Notes: generated by a model not told the origin, from the letters alone. A stretch of DNA of 64,000 nucleotides from Margaritispora aquatica (GCA_007644065.1 VJWN01000017.1:62001-126000); one strand, 5' to 3'; positions 11,005 through 22,324 are shown, counted from the first letter of the stretch. Numbers and translations: made by a program.

Positions 11005-11916
11005 GGGGAAGAGGTGAGCGTATTGGTTTGATGTGTATTTGTGTTTGGTGTAGCTGCACTGGCATGGAGTTTAGGGATTGGAACGGGAAAGAAAATATCA
11101 TTTGTGATTTATTCAGGTATTAAGCCGAGTTTATCAATGTCACAGTTCCTGTATCAGTATTTGAAGGTCATAGAAGGGTGCGGTAGTGCTCTTCTTCCTG
11201 CTCGCCCAGTGGCCTGCTTCATCCTGACTGAAGTACTTGTCTCCACGAACGTAAAAGAAGTGATGAGGAACAAACAGACAAGCGAAGGCAAGTGACTCTT
11301 CTAGACGTACTTATTGTACACCGTCAACACAGGACGACTAGGTGACGCGAATTTGATAATACGGATCCTCGCTGGTGTCTTATTATCTCTTTTCTTCTAT
11401 CCGGTGGGGGTATTTCCACAAATGATCTTCGGATTTTTGGGGGTACTAGACTTCTCCTTGTTTCACCAATAGCAACCATGTTTATTTTGATCCTGATTTC
11501 GTGTTGATCTCAAAGTCACGCTTCGCTCTTTGGCTGTCTGACTTCATGGGAGGCCACAATTTGCCTTTGCTTTGGTTGATGAGAATACTCCCTGGGAGAG
11601 GGGGAAGGACTAGATCTGGAGCTTAGGTCAAATGATCTGGAGCTTTTTTTATTTTGTTTCTTAGACTAGGATTAAAATTATAACTTTGAGTAATTTCTCG
11701 CTTGCCTTGCCCACTCGTTGCAAGTTAATTCTGGATGTTTTCAGCGAGTCTTTCTTTTGTCTGCATGTGGATAGATAGGATAGATACGAGTAACGATATG
11801 TCACCTATATCTATCTACACAATGAGCAAACAAGGTGCTTCTCCAACAAATTCTCTCAAGTTCTTAAGTTCTTCAGTTCTCCTCTGCATTTCTCTCTTCC
11901 TTCTACCAATATCTAG
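11005..11916. other. Intergenic region between convergent genes
   Basis: About 910 bases between SPC3 and the carboxyltransferase gene, whose 3' ends face each other. Open frames at 11041-11295 and 11735-11920 have no protein-like features. No gene is supported. Confidence 0.5.
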
Positions 11917-13746
11917 TTAATAGAAGACAGGACAGATCTTCCCATTTGCCCTCTCCAACAACCTGATCGGCAATAAGGCCTCATAAACATGTACCACCCA
12001 CGCCGCAACCACCCTCCGCGTATCAGCCGGATCGATAATCTCCTCCACGCCAAAAGCATTCGCTGTCCGCACTGGATTCATCAAGCGCGTATATTCCGCT
12101 TCCAACTCTTTATATCTCAGCTGTCTCTTCTTCTTCCCCGCCTTCTTAACCCTCTCCTCCCTCTCCTCCTCTGCAATATTTCCATCCCGCTCAAGCCTCC
12201 CCTCTTCCTCGCGTCTCCCCTCCTCCTCCACCCCCCTCAACTCCGCCGCATGCCCAACCTCAATCCCGCCCTCCAAAGGCAAAGAACCCCACTCCCCACT
12301 CGGCCACGCAACCCTCATCCGCGGCTCCCGGCAATCCACCATGATACCCCCCGCAACCCCATACACCCGCCTCACAACTACGCTGAACACCGGCATTGTC
12401 GTCGCGAAATACGTCGTTGCTAGCGCAACACCGTGGCGCATCGTCGCTGTCCTTTCCGCTACAGTCCCGATTGCGTACCCGGGCACGTCTATGAATTGTA
12501 CCACGGGAAGGTTGAACACGTCGCAGAGCTTCAAGTGTCGTGTGATTTTCTGCGCGCCGAGGGCATCGAGTGCCCCGGCGTTGACTTCGCAGTCGAGAGA
12601 GATGACACCGACCGGTCGTCCGGCTAGGTGTGCTAATCCGACGATGGCGGTCTGGCCCCAAAGGGCACCGATCTCGAAGAATGAGCTACTGTCCATGACG
12701 CTCCGGATGATTTTTCGAGCATCATACGTCCTTGCTTTCCGTCTTGGAATGATGGTCCTCAGATCCTCACACTTTCTATCTATTGAGTCTTTAGACTGTA
12801 CCACAGGAGGTAAACTCGCCCCCGAATTCGGCAAGAACCCCAAAATCGTTCGCAGCTGCTCAAAACACCCTTCCTCATCCTCCGCCAAATTATCAATCGT
12901 CCCATTCGCACAATGCACATCCGGGCCTCCCAATTCCACAAGCGAAAGCCCCTCCTCCCCCGTAGCACCAGCCACGACCTTCGGCCCCGCGTTAATCAAA
13001 CTCCCCACATCGCCCGCCATGACGGAGAAATGACACGCCACGACCCTCGCGGCCCCGAGCCCGATCGCAGGACCCAGCACGGCGCCCAAGTTTGGGATCC
13101 CCATGTTCAGCTGCGTCACGACGTTCCGGAACGTCGGCATCGGCGGGATGTACGCATACCCGTCCTTCATGATCGTCGTCACCGATCCCCCGCCCGACGA
13201 GCCGTCCACGAGCTTCAAGATCGGCAGGCGCAAAGCGATGGCGAGTTGCTCGATGTATAGTGTTTTGGACATCAGTGCGCCGTCGGCGTGGCCCGCGCGG
13301 ATGGAGAAGTCGTCGGCGGTGAATACGACCTTGCGACCGCGCAAGGTGCCAAAGCCTTGGACGTTGTTGGAGGGCGTGAATGCGATGGGCTCCTCTTCGG
13401 TGATGGGGTTATTGGAATGCGGGAGAGAGCGCCATGTTACGGTCCCGGTTGCGGAGCCGATTTCGTGGAAGGAATTCGGGTCGAGCAGCGCGAGGACGCG
13501 TTCTCGCACCCACAGCTTGCCGGCTTGTTTTTGGCGAACGTAGCCTGGGTTTGTGGGGGAGGGCGTTTGGGCGAGGGTGCGGAGCGCGGTGAGGTTTGTT
13601 AGGATGTCTGAGTAATCTGCTGGGAGGGCATTTTTGGTTTTCTTGCGAGGCTTGCGCTGTTTGGATGAAGGTGTTATGTGCGCTGCTACTTGGGAGAGGC
13701 GTTGTGAGGGATTAGAGCTAGGTTTGGGGGGATTATCGTCACCCAT
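11917..13746 (-). CDS. Biotin-dependent acyl-CoA carboxylase, carboxyltransferase (beta) subunit
   Basis: Transfers the carboxyl group from carboxybiotin to an acyl-CoA. It is a single exon of 609 aa in the PCC/MCC beta fold. The N-terminal half has RERVLALLDPNSFHEIG, then VDGSSGGGSV and GPAIGLGAARVVACHFSVMA (crotonase-type oxyanion region). The C-terminal half repeats the fold with GALWGQTAIVGLAHLAGRPV and GVISLDCEVNAGALDALGA, then FIDVPGYAIGTVAERT. A highly charged Glu/Arg/Lys stretch of about 50 residues interrupts the C-terminal domain just before YKELEAEYTRLMNPVRTANA. The N-terminus is basic and Ser/Pro-rich, with no clear mitochondrial presequence. It lies head to head with the alpha subunit, which fixes the partner. 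The acyl substrate is not evident from sequence. Confidence 0.9.
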   Translation of the reverse strand: MGDDNPPKPSSNPSQRLSQVAAHITPSSKQRKPRKKTKNALPADYSDILTNLTALRTLAQTPSPTNPGYVRQKQAGKLWVRERVLALLDPNSFHEIGSATGTVTWRSLPHSNNPITEEEPIAFTPSNNVQGFGTLRGRKVVFTADDFSIRAGHADGALMSKTLYIEQLAIALRLPILKLVDGSSGGGSVTTIMKDGYAYIPPMPTFRNVVTQLNMGIPNLGAVLGPAIGLGAARVVACHFSVMAGDVGSLINAGPKVVAGATGEEGLSLVELGGPDVHCANGTIDNLAEDEEGCFEQLRTILGFLPNSGASLPPVVQSKDSIDRKCEDLRTIIPRRKARTYDARKIIRSVMDSSSFFEIGALWGQTAIVGLAHLAGRPVGVISLDCEVNAGALDALGAQKITRHLKLCDVFNLPVVQFIDVPGYAIGTVAERTATMRHGVALATTYFATTMPVFSVVVRRVYGVAGGIMVDCREPRMRVAWPSGEWGSLPLEGGIEVGHAAELRGVEEEGRREEEGRLERDGNIAEEEREERVKKAGKKKRQLRYKELEAEYTRLMNPVRTANAFGVEEIIDPADTRRVVAAWVVHVYEALLPIRLLERANGKICPVFY

Positions 13747-14159
13747 CTTGAAATGTTGGAATCAATCAGCTGGGAGATAAATTGATAGGATAGTATGTCG
13801 ATTCATGCTTGTTGGACGTCGAATCGTTGTGAAGTGAGTATCTTAAGGATGTAGTAGAAGTTCGTTGTTTACTTATTTACCTCGGCTCGCTACCCCTCGA
13901 TTTGGCGGGGTGCTTAGCCGACCCCATGGCCAAGACTTGTTCAGGTACGAGGGAGGTAGCTATTGTAACTCTATCCTCACGACACTTACTCCGTCGTCTA
14001 TTCTTGATCAAAATAGCCAAATATCAAACTTACAATCTTAGGTACGCTACAAGAACTTGATTTATTCGCACAACACTCACTTAATCACTTACTTACTGTT
14101 ACACTTGACCCGATCAGTCAAGTACCAAATCTCAAACTCAGAACCCATAAGTTCTCAAA
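13747..14159. promoter_or_regulatory. Shared bidirectional promoter of the carboxylase alpha/beta pair
   Basis: The 413 bases between the two divergent start codons must contain both promoters. This fits equal expression of two subunits of one complex. No specific operator was recognised. Confidence 0.55.
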
Positions 14160-16427
14160 ATGGCCAACCCACCCAAAAGACCCATAAAACGCCTCCTGAT
14201 AGCAAACCGGTACATACCTCACTACACCTCACATCACTTCTCACTCATCACACTAACATCTCATAGAGGCGAAATAGCAACCCGAATCTTGCACACAGCT
14301 CAAGAAATGTCCATCGAAACTTACACCCTGCATACCACTAACGACACATCACACGCTCTCTCATCAACAAACTCCATCCTCCTCCCTTCACCTTCATCGT
14401 ACCTCTCCATCCCAACGCTCATCCGAATCGCCCAAACTCACCATATCGATGTCATCCATCCAGGCTATGGCTTCCTGTCTGAATCAGCTGAGTTCGCGCA
14501 CCGCATGCTAACAGAAGCGAATACTGTGGTCATTGGGCCTGGCCCGAATGTCTTGGCAAGAACGGGCGATAAATTGCAAGCGAGACGACTTGCTGAGGAG
14601 TGCGGTGTCCCGGTCCTACCTGCTCTCCAAACACCTACGAACGATATCGCCATCCTACGCGCCTTCGCAAACGAGATCGGGTATCCCATGATCATCAAAG
14701 CCGTCGACGGCGGTGGTGGACGTGGGATCCGTATTGTGAGACGAGAAGAGGATCTCGCTTCGCTTGCGAAACTGGCGCTGAACGAAAGTCCTAGCGGGAT
14801 GGCCTTCGCCGAGAAGGCAGCTGTAGATGGGTTCCGTCACGTTGAAGTTCAGATCCTGGGTGATGGGACGGGAGAAATCATGCATCTGTGGGAGAGGGAG
14901 TGTAGTATCCAGCGGCGATTTCAGAAGGTGGTTGAGTTTGCGCCGAGTTCGATTGTGGATCGTGGGTTAGTGGGGAGAGTGATTGAGTCGGCCATGCGTA
15001 TGGCAAGGCAGGTGGGATATCTAGGGCTAGGGACGTGGGAATTCTTGGTCAGAGAGGATGGCGGAGGGGAGGGACATGGGGAGTTTTACTTCCTGGAGAT
15101 TAACCCCAGAATCCAAGTCGAGCACACTGTCACCGAATCTATAGTCCCCAGCGTTGATTTGGTGAAATGCCAACTCTTGCTCGCTCAGGGGGTGTTGCTT
15201 TCCGAATTACCCATCCCTAGGGATATCTTACTCTCTAATTCCTACACCAACGCAAACTCAAAGTACAGCGTAAACATAGCATCGCCGCCACAACTGCATT
15301 CAATCCAACTTCGCCTCACAGCCGAAGACGCATCCAACTCTTTCGCACTCAGCGTGGGCAAAATCACATCTCTGCGTTTTCCAACGGGGCATGGCGTGCG
15401 CATTGACACTCATCTCGTTCCTCCCTCGCTTTCTCCATCTTCACCACCGATTCTCATCGGTGCAGATTTCGACCCTCTTCTCGCAAAAATCATTGTCGTT
15501 GCGCCATCCTGGCGAGAAGTGGTTGCGAAAGCGAGGAGGGCGTTAAACGAGATGAGAGTAGAGGGCGTGAAGACGGATTTGGATTTGTTGAGAGGTGTTG
15601 TGGCGAGTAGAGAGTTTGCGGTGGAGAGAGCGTGTGACACGCGCTGGTTGGAGACGAACTTGGGAGCGATTTTGGAGGTGGGAAGGAGTTTGTCTGGAGA
15701 GGTGGGAAAGAGGGGCGTTGTTATGCCTAGGACAGAGGATAGAGCTTCGAAGCTGGGGATGGGAAATGCGAACGGGAATTTGTCCTTAAGAAAGGGTGAT
15801 AAGTGGACTATTGAGTTGACTCCTGGGTATGAGTCTGGTCCTAAGTCTGGGAAATTACGAATAGGACAGGACGCAGGAAATGAAGGAGAAACCAGGCGTT
15901 CCCATCTCCAACTTACCCAAGTCCGAAGGAACGACTTCCCGAACTCGTTCTCGGCCTCGATCCTCTATACTTCTCCCTCTTCGTCTAAGGCTGTTCCATA
16001 CACACTCAACTTACACTCTTCCAACTCCACCTCAGCCAGCACATCCAACTCCTCATCCCGCCACAAGCCAGCCGACCCAACGAATCAATCCCACCAGAAT
16101 GTCAACTTTCCAATGGCAGGCAAACTAGTTGAGATCCTAGTGCAAAAGGGAGATATAGTGCGCGAAGGCGATACGTTGGCCGTGGTCAGGCAGATGAAGA
16201 TGGAGCTTGAGGTTAGGGTGCCAAAGGGTGGTGGGGGGAAGGTTGTGTGGGTTTGTGGTGGTGCTGAATATGGAGAGGGAGAGGGAGAGGAAGGAGAAGA
16301 TGAGGAGGATGAAAGCGACGAAGCATGTGAAGTGAGCAGAGAGCTAGGCGATATAGAGGAAGGGATGTTGTGTTGTGTACTTGAAAGCCTGGAAAAGGAA
16401 CGGAAAGGTGGTGGTGCGAAACTGTGA
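14160..16427 (+). CDS. Biotin-dependent acyl-CoA carboxylase, biotin carboxylase/carrier (alpha) subunit
   Basis: Carboxylates its own biotin with ATP and bicarbonate. Two exons, 14160-14209 and 14267-16427, encode 736 aa. The 57-nt intron has no stop and is in frame, but removing it restores the family start KRLLIANRGEIATRI, so it is surely spliced. Biotin carboxylase features follow: HPGYGFLSESAEFA, KAVDGGGGRGIRIV (ATP-grasp loop), HVEVQILGD, ECSIQRRFQKVVE and EINPRIQVEHTVTE. A biotinyl carrier domain lies near the C-terminus with RQMKME, where the Lys is the biotinylation site. An acidic run (EGEEGEDEEDES) follows the carrier core and is unusual. The domain layout resembles MCC alpha, but the pair is divergent enough that the substrate is left open. 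Confidence 0.92.
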   Translation: MANPPKRPIKRLLIANRYIPHYTSHHFSLITLTSHRGEIATRILHTAQEMSIETYTLHTTNDTSHALSSTNSILLPSPSSYLSIPTLIRIAQTHHIDVIHPGYGFLSESAEFAHRMLTEANTVVIGPGPNVLARTGDKLQARRLAEECGVPVLPALQTPTNDIAILRAFANEIGYPMIIKAVDGGGGRGIRIVRREEDLASLAKLALNESPSGMAFAEKAAVDGFRHVEVQILGDGTGEIMHLWERECSIQRRFQKVVEFAPSSIVDRGLVGRVIESAMRMARQVGYLGLGTWEFLVREDGGGEGHGEFYFLEINPRIQVEHTVTESIVPSVDLVKCQLLLAQGVLLSELPIPRDILLSNSYTNANSKYSVNIASPPQLHSIQLRLTAEDASNSFALSVGKITSLRFPTGHGVRIDTHLVPPSLSPSSPPILIGADFDPLLAKIIVVAPSWREVVAKARRALNEMRVEGVKTDLDLLRGVVASREFAVERACDTRWLETNLGAILEVGRSLSGEVGKRGVVMPRTEDRASKLGMGNANGNLSLRKGDKWTIELTPGYESGPKSGKLRIGQDAGNEGETRRSHLQLTQVRRNDFPNSFSASILYTSPSSSKAVPYTLNLHSSNSTSASTSNSSSRHKPADPTNQSHQNVNFPMAGKLVEILVQKGDIVREGDTLAVVRQMKMELEVRVPKGGGGKVVWVCGGAEYGEGEGEEGEDEEDESDEACEVSRELGDIEEGMLCCVLESLEKERKGGGAKL

Positions 16428-17070
16428 GAGTGTGGGTTTGGGTAGGTTCTTTTGGAATGGAACATACGTGACTAATCCGTTCTTCTTCACATCAAGTTTT
16501 CTGCTTCATCTTTGTTCATTCCTTGCCTGAATCCTAACCCATAATATAACATGGTGCTTTCAAATATGTACCCCCTGATTCGTGTAGAGGGTATCGAGGG
16601 CTAGTTCATAGCAACAGGCTCAGCTGTAGAAGCGTTGTGTGTGCAGTCGAGACTTTCGTGGTGTTCTTCAAGAATTAATACATGCTTAGCGAAGACCCAC
16701 GAAGTTGAAAGTATCATCGAAGTCAGCTAAACCAGGAATAATCAAACTACAATATGTTAGGAAGAAACTTGAAACTTGGAAGTAACCAAGATCTTCTCTT
16801 GAACATATCTTGCTTCCCTTAAACCTCGGCTCTTGCACCCTATCCACCCCACCTCATTATAACTAAAAAATAGCAAACCCTCACATCATCACCAAGTCCA
16901 AAAGATTCAACTTCAAAACAAAACTTACGACAAACCCTAACAGAACCACCAAGGCTATCCCCATCCGAAATTCCCATCACCCACCACAGCCATCATTATC
17001 CAAAAAGGATGAAAGGCAAAAATATGGTTCTCTACACTTACAAGTATAGGGTTATGAACTCAAGAGAAGA
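16428..17070. other. Intergenic region before tRNA-Asp
   Basis: About 640 AT-rich bases with no supported gene, forming the 3' flank of the carboxylase alpha gene and the 3' flank of the minus-strand tRNA. Confidence 0.5.
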
Positions 17071-17152
17071 CTCTCTGACGGGGAGTCGAACCCCGATCTC
17101 CCGCGCATTGCCGAATGACAAGCGGAAATCATGACCGTTAGACCATCAAAGA
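17071..17152 (-). tRNA. tRNA-Asp(GTC) with a 10-nt intron
   Basis: On the minus strand from 17152: acceptor TCTTTGA pairs with TCAGAGA, discriminator G. The anticodon stem is TCCGC/GCGGG with loop TTGTCA...C, anticodon GTC. The 10 bases TTCGGCAATG lie between positions 37 and 38, the canonical eukaryotic tRNA intron site. The T arm is CGGGG-TTCGACT-CCCCG. The mature length is 72 nt. It is the ordinary type of tRNA intron and contrasts with the T-arm insert of the tRNA-Arg gene. Confidence 0.92.
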
Positions 17153-17593
17153 TGTTTGTTGTTGAGGCAGGGAGTCGTCGGTAGATTTATGACTCATGTA
17201 ATAAAGTGTGATTACGTAAGTAGATCATCTGCTCACCGAGGTCGCTGTGTTATGAAGTAAGAGTTGAAGAAAGCAGATTAGAGATTTGAGGGAATGAACT
17301 TGTACAACCCCAATCATTTTCAAAACTCAAGGACGCGGCTTACGTTGGTGGAAAGTGGTTTCTGGTGTTTTAAATACTTTAATTTGACCTTTCCTTGTCC
17401 TCGTCATCAGACAAATAATACAAAATCCTACCATCGGGATATACCAATTCCAAAAGGTATCGTTCTTATGCAAGCTCAATTCCATAATCATTATGATCTT
17501 TTGACCCATTATGCAAAACGCCGGAGTATCATCACCCTATCCTCTAAGCACGTATCCTGTACACCATCACATTCTTACCCTGTGTCCCTCTGA
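17153..17593. other. Intergenic region
   Basis: About 440 bases between tRNA-Asp and the 3' end of the NAP/SET gene. No feature is supported. Confidence 0.5.
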
Positions 17594-18664
17594 TCACGAC
17601 GAACGCATCTTCTTCGATGGTCGCTCATCCTCGTTCGCACTATCTTCCTCATCACCATCTGCTTTATCCTCTATCTCGTCGTCGGATTCAAAATCTGCAT
17701 CTGAAAGTGCATCTTGCTCTTGTGCTTGTGCTACAGATGTTAGCACATTGATGTTAATATGGAACAACAAGAACTCTTACTAAAATACTTAATCGCGCCT
17801 GGCCATAAGTCCTCCGTGAATGCTATCGCAAGATCATCTCCGTCAGGGAAAATCTCCAGACTCATGCCCACATTATCTTCCTCGTCATCTTCATCTTCCT
17901 CTTCATCCTCCACTGATTCCCTGCTCGCCTCTCGTGCTTTCCTCTTCGCCTTCTCTGTCGCTGTAGCCTCTGCACTCTCCTCAGCACTGATCTTCCGTCC
18001 AATGAACCCAAACCAGGCAAAAAACGACAGTCCCCCCATCCCAGTATTATCAATCTTCTTCTTCAATGCCTTTTGCTCTGGTGTCAAGCCATCCTTGTCC
18101 TTCGTACCTGTAGACTTCTCTGCCTTGACAACCATATCCAGTAGTCCTTGGGTCAAATCGCGATCCTTCTTCCATTTTATTGGCACAGGTTCCGATACCA
18201 ATCCTGTCCAGCCATCCTTACTCCTGCGGTGCCAGAATTTCTTTTCCAGAACACTATCTTCAAAGTATTCATTTGGTGAGAACTCGAATTTGATGCTGAC
18301 ACTGCGAGGGTCGCCCTCACCCTCTGGTAGATCCACCTCGAAATGTGTGACGGAAAGGTCCTTGAGCGAACTGAGAAGGAGAGCTGAATCGGATGGTTGG
18401 ATATATTGGTCAATGTCTGGTGGGGCTTGCTCGAGAACTAAAGGCCAAAATCCTGGAATCTGGGAGACTGTTTTGGAACGACGATTGTAAAGGGGTTTGG
18501 TGAGGATAATTTGCTGTCGAACTGCAAACAGTTAGCTTTTAAATAAAATATAACATATCCGCAGACGCAGCCTCACTAATTGTTGTCTCTGCCTCATCAA
18601 AGTCGCGCTCAATGTCTGCCAAATCCTCATAGGAAACCGACGTTTCCTCCAACGCTGCAGCCAT
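17594..18664 (-). CDS. NAP/SET-family histone chaperone (Vps75/SET-like)
   Basis: Acidic histone chaperone of the nucleosome assembly protein family. Three exons: 18664-18577, 18521-17781 and 17730-17594, giving 321 aa. The N-terminal helix region (MAAALEETSVSYEDLADIER) leads into IPGFWPLVLEQAPPDI, the earmuff-domain signature of SET/Vps75, and FEFSPNEYFEDSVLEKKFWH, which matches the NAP core block. The segment GLSFFAWFGFIGR matches SFFNFF-type motifs. The tail is strongly acidic (EDEEEDEDDEEDN and EDKADGDEEDSAN) and ends with a basic patch, PSKKMRSS. Length and features fit SET/Vps75 better than Nap1, which is longer. Confidence 0.88.
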
Positions 18665-20225
18665 TGCTACTGATGTGAAGGCGTATCTTTGCTGCATCAA
18701 GTTTGCAGATTCTCTGCTCCGAGAAAGAAGAGAGTGTAAAATTTCGAGATGTTGAGAAATGGATTCGGACGTATCGGAGGTCGGTCCTTTGAATTGTTAT
18801 CTGATCGTGGGGGAATGTCACCGGTGAAATGCCATTCGCAATTGGCAATGTCACTGCAACAAGTGGAGTGGCTTATGATCCCTGAAACCACAATGCCAAG
18901 TGTATCGAAAAATAGATAAAGACAGATCCGAAGGTCAGACAAAAGGGTGGCAATGTTTCTGTTGAAAGAGTCGGGAGCAAAGAATATAAATTAGGTAGCT
19001 TTACGAATGATGGAGTGGGAGTGGAGTGGACAAGGTAGGAGGGAGAAATCAAAGGGTTTGTTTTGGTGATCTGTATCAGGATCTAAATATTTCGGCAATT
19101 CAGTACTTATTATTTCAATCGAGCGGCTGATGGTGATCAATTGATGCAGGAGATGGTCACTGACGCTTGATAATCTGTCACTGAGATAATCTCAGTGGCC
19201 CGCAATCAACGGGATCGGAATGTTAACCGGTTTTCGGTAGCGAGGATGAAGTGTTTCTTCCGAGGAACCTGAGCACAAGAAGTACAGGCACGATTTTGAA
19301 TAAGGTACCGCAAGAACACAAGAATTAGTTAGTCTAAAGAATACAGCACACAAAACCTGCAATACCCTCTTCTTAATTCTTACAAAACTTGCAACGTCCC
19401 CATAATTGTAGTTGAAATCTCAAAATATTTTGAAACACATCGGTCTATCTTCGGCAATTCTTGCATTGGAGTAAAGCCGAATTTATGGGCCGCTGTATCG
19501 TTTCTTCCCTCCTCCGCCTTCCAGAATACAGTAATAGGTAAGGTAAGGTACCTATGCATCATGCATTGGTAACAATCTGCAAAAGTGAAATAAGAGGAAC
19601 GGTATGAGGAATCTAGGTAAGAATCACAAGACCCGTCTTTGCAATTTTTACTCATTCTTTATGTAACTAATTGCTCTAGCATCCCATCAAAATACGGTAC
19701 TAATGTTGAGCCAAGACTTTATTACCAATTGCTTATTTGCTTGACCATAGATAGTGATCATTAAGTAGGACACCCTGGAAGTCCTGCCTTCACGTTGACA
19801 ATCAATAGCTAGGTTCCAGGTGAAAGAGTCAAGCAGTATTCTCTTCGGGGTAGCCGCTCCCCTCCTATTGTCCACTCCTTGGAGCTTAAGGTTTGTCGTG
19901 GCTTTTTTGTCATTGGACGAAAAACTCTTTTTTAAAGATCATCCGAACTCTTCAACGCTCACTAAACAGTTCAAAGTTAAGTGCATAGCCAACATCGGTT
20001 TTCAAAACAAAATACGGTCTCATCATACTCGCTTGTTTGTATTGGAGCTCAAATTTTAAAGGTGAGTGTCCAGGCCATTGACCTCGGATAACCCTGCGAA
20101 TCATTCTCACCGAAACTGTCACCCAAACGAAACAAAAATTGAAGCTGGTCATCGACTGACTTTCATAGGCTGATCTAAGAACCCCAGACGCCTCTTTTAG
20201 CTGACTACTTCTTCAAAGACTCAAG
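18665..20225. other. Intergenic region
   Basis: About 1.56 kb upstream of both the NAP/SET gene and the asparaginase gene, which diverge from it. It contains the two promoters. No open frame looks like a gene. Confidence 0.5.
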
Positions 20226-22324
20226 ATGGCGACACAATTCCCGGAGTCACGTGTGCTCATCATCATGACCGGCGGGACCATTTGTATGAGACATTCTCCA
20301 AATGGATTGATACCCGCAAGGGGCTTCTTGGAGCAGGGAATGGCACCCAGACCATCATTCAATGATGGATCTAAACCAGGTATGATGTTTTCTCGGAAAG
20401 TCATCCAAGTTGTTTCTATGTTTGGATGCCAAGGTTGGAGCTCTAGCTTCTGAGGATGAAGTCGTCCTCTAGAGGCTGGCTTCTGTTGTCATTAGATAAC
20501 TTGGTAGAAGCTGTCATTGTTCTGCTTAGCTGTTCTCTTTTGTTCTGGAATCCAAATGCTTTTATGACCTACTAAGGGCTCGCTGTCTTTACTTCGTTGA
20601 AACTCTTGTCAATTTAGCTTCATTTAAACCCCCAATATCCCCACTTCATTCCCTGTCAATCATAATCATATATTTCAATCATTTGATATGCTTCAATTGT
20701 CGTTTGGGTAATCCTTATGACGAGCTCAAGTGAAGCGAAGCTGGACGTCTGGCCACTTCAATTTTCTCCCTAAAGAGGCCGTGGTCGATCGCACTAAAGA
20801 AAAGAACCAAACTATATCAATTCCATTGAGATTTTTGGTTGTATTTTGAGGTGTTAAGTGCTTACGCTAACATTTTAAGACCCTCTCCCGGTTATGACAG
20901 ACCCTACCACAAAGCAATACCTCCCATCCTTGAGAACACCACCAAGTACTTATTCACGGCATGTTCGTTACACCCTCTACGAGTTCCCAACACTGCTCGA
21001 TTCCTCATCCATCTCTTCAGCAGGTTGGACCCAAATCGCTACTACAATCCAAAACAACTACTCTCTCTACGATGGCTTTGTCATTCTGCACGGCACTGAC
21101 TCTTTGGCTTACACCTCATCTGCTCTCTCGTTCATGCTCTCACACCTCGGAAAGCCAATAATTCTTACTGGCTCGCAAGCCTCTATATTCGAGCTGCAGT
21201 CAGATGCAACAGACAATCTTCTTGGTGCACTCATCATCGCGGGCACTTTCATGATCCCTGAAGTGTGCTTATTCTTCCACTATCAGCTATTCCGTGGAAA
21301 TCGGACGACTAAGGCCTCAGCATCCTCTTTCGATGCATTTGCTTCTCCAAATTGCCCTCCATTGGCAAAGGTTACAGCCATGGGTACTGAAGTCAACTGG
21401 TCGCTTGTGCGACGACCACGCACGCTCGCTAGATTCGACATTCAAACTAACCTTGACACTGCACATGTTGCCTGTCTCAGGATCTTTCCAGGTATCAAGC
21501 CTGAGATGCTGGACTCAGTTCTGCATGTCGCAAATCTGAGAGGACTTATTCTTGAGACGTTCGGCGCCGGTAATGCACCCGGAGGCGAGGATGGATCACT
21601 TACCAAAGTTATGTCCTCAGCAATTGCTCGAGGTATTGTGATTGTCAACGTTTCGCAGTGTCAATCTGGCTCTGTATCCCCTCTATATGCTCCTGCCACG
21701 GCTCTGGGTAAGGCAGGCGTGGTCTTCGGACACGATCTCACCACCGAAGCTGCGCTCACCAAATTATCATTCCTTCTGGCTCTACCAGGCCTGAGCTATC
21801 AAGACATCGTCCATCAAATGGAGCTCTCCATCCGAGGCGAAATAACTGAGGAGTCATCACCACAATTCTCCCACCCCGCCATCGCACCCAACATTCCCTC
21901 CCAACAATCAGCATTCACAGCTCTCGGCTACGCCATCACCAAAGGTGATGTCGACGCCGTGGTAAATCTCCTACACGTCGATCGTTTCGATCTCTTGCAA
22001 GCAACAGACTACGCAGCCAACACGGCACTTCATCTCGCAGCTGTGGGACCTGACTCTCGCGTACTCAGGGAGCTGCTTAAGAGAGGTGCTAGTGTGCATG
22101 TGAGAAATTTGGCAGGTAACACGCCGCTCTTCTTGGCGGATAAGATGGGCAATAAGACCAATACGGAGATTCTGGAGGAGGCGGGCGCGTTGCTGCATCC
22201 TGAAGAGGTGGAGCGGAAGCAGAAATTGAAAAGGGCTGCTACGGTGGGCGCGAAGGGGAGTGTGCTTGGTGCGGAGGATTTGGGTCATAGGGGTGGAGTA
22301 GAGAATGAGAAGTTGAAGGGATGA
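20226..22324 (+). CDS. Asparaginase (type I-like) with C-terminal ankyrin repeats
   Basis: Hydrolyses asparagine to aspartate and ammonia. Two exons, 20226-20379 and 20880-22324, encode 532 aa. The 500-nt intron is the longest in the window; its acceptor follows a GCTAAC branch site, and phase is kept (KP-DPLPVMTD). The first catalytic Thr lies in IMTGGTICM near residue 15. The second motif reads HGTDSLAYTSSALSFML, with Ser where most family members have Thr after HGTD. LTGSQ and GAGNAP are also family hallmarks. After about residue 350 ankyrin-type repeats follow (TALGYAITKGDVDAVVNLL, NTALHLAAVGPDSRVLREL, GNTPLFLADKMGNKTNTEI). The same architecture is known in animal 60-kDa lysophospholipase/asparaginase and fungal homologues. 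No signal peptide is seen, so it is likely cytosolic. Confidence 0.9.

Noticed and set aside
12341..13033. 230-codon frame antisense to the carboxyltransferase gene
   Set aside because: Shadow of a GC-rich real coding exon; no independent motif.
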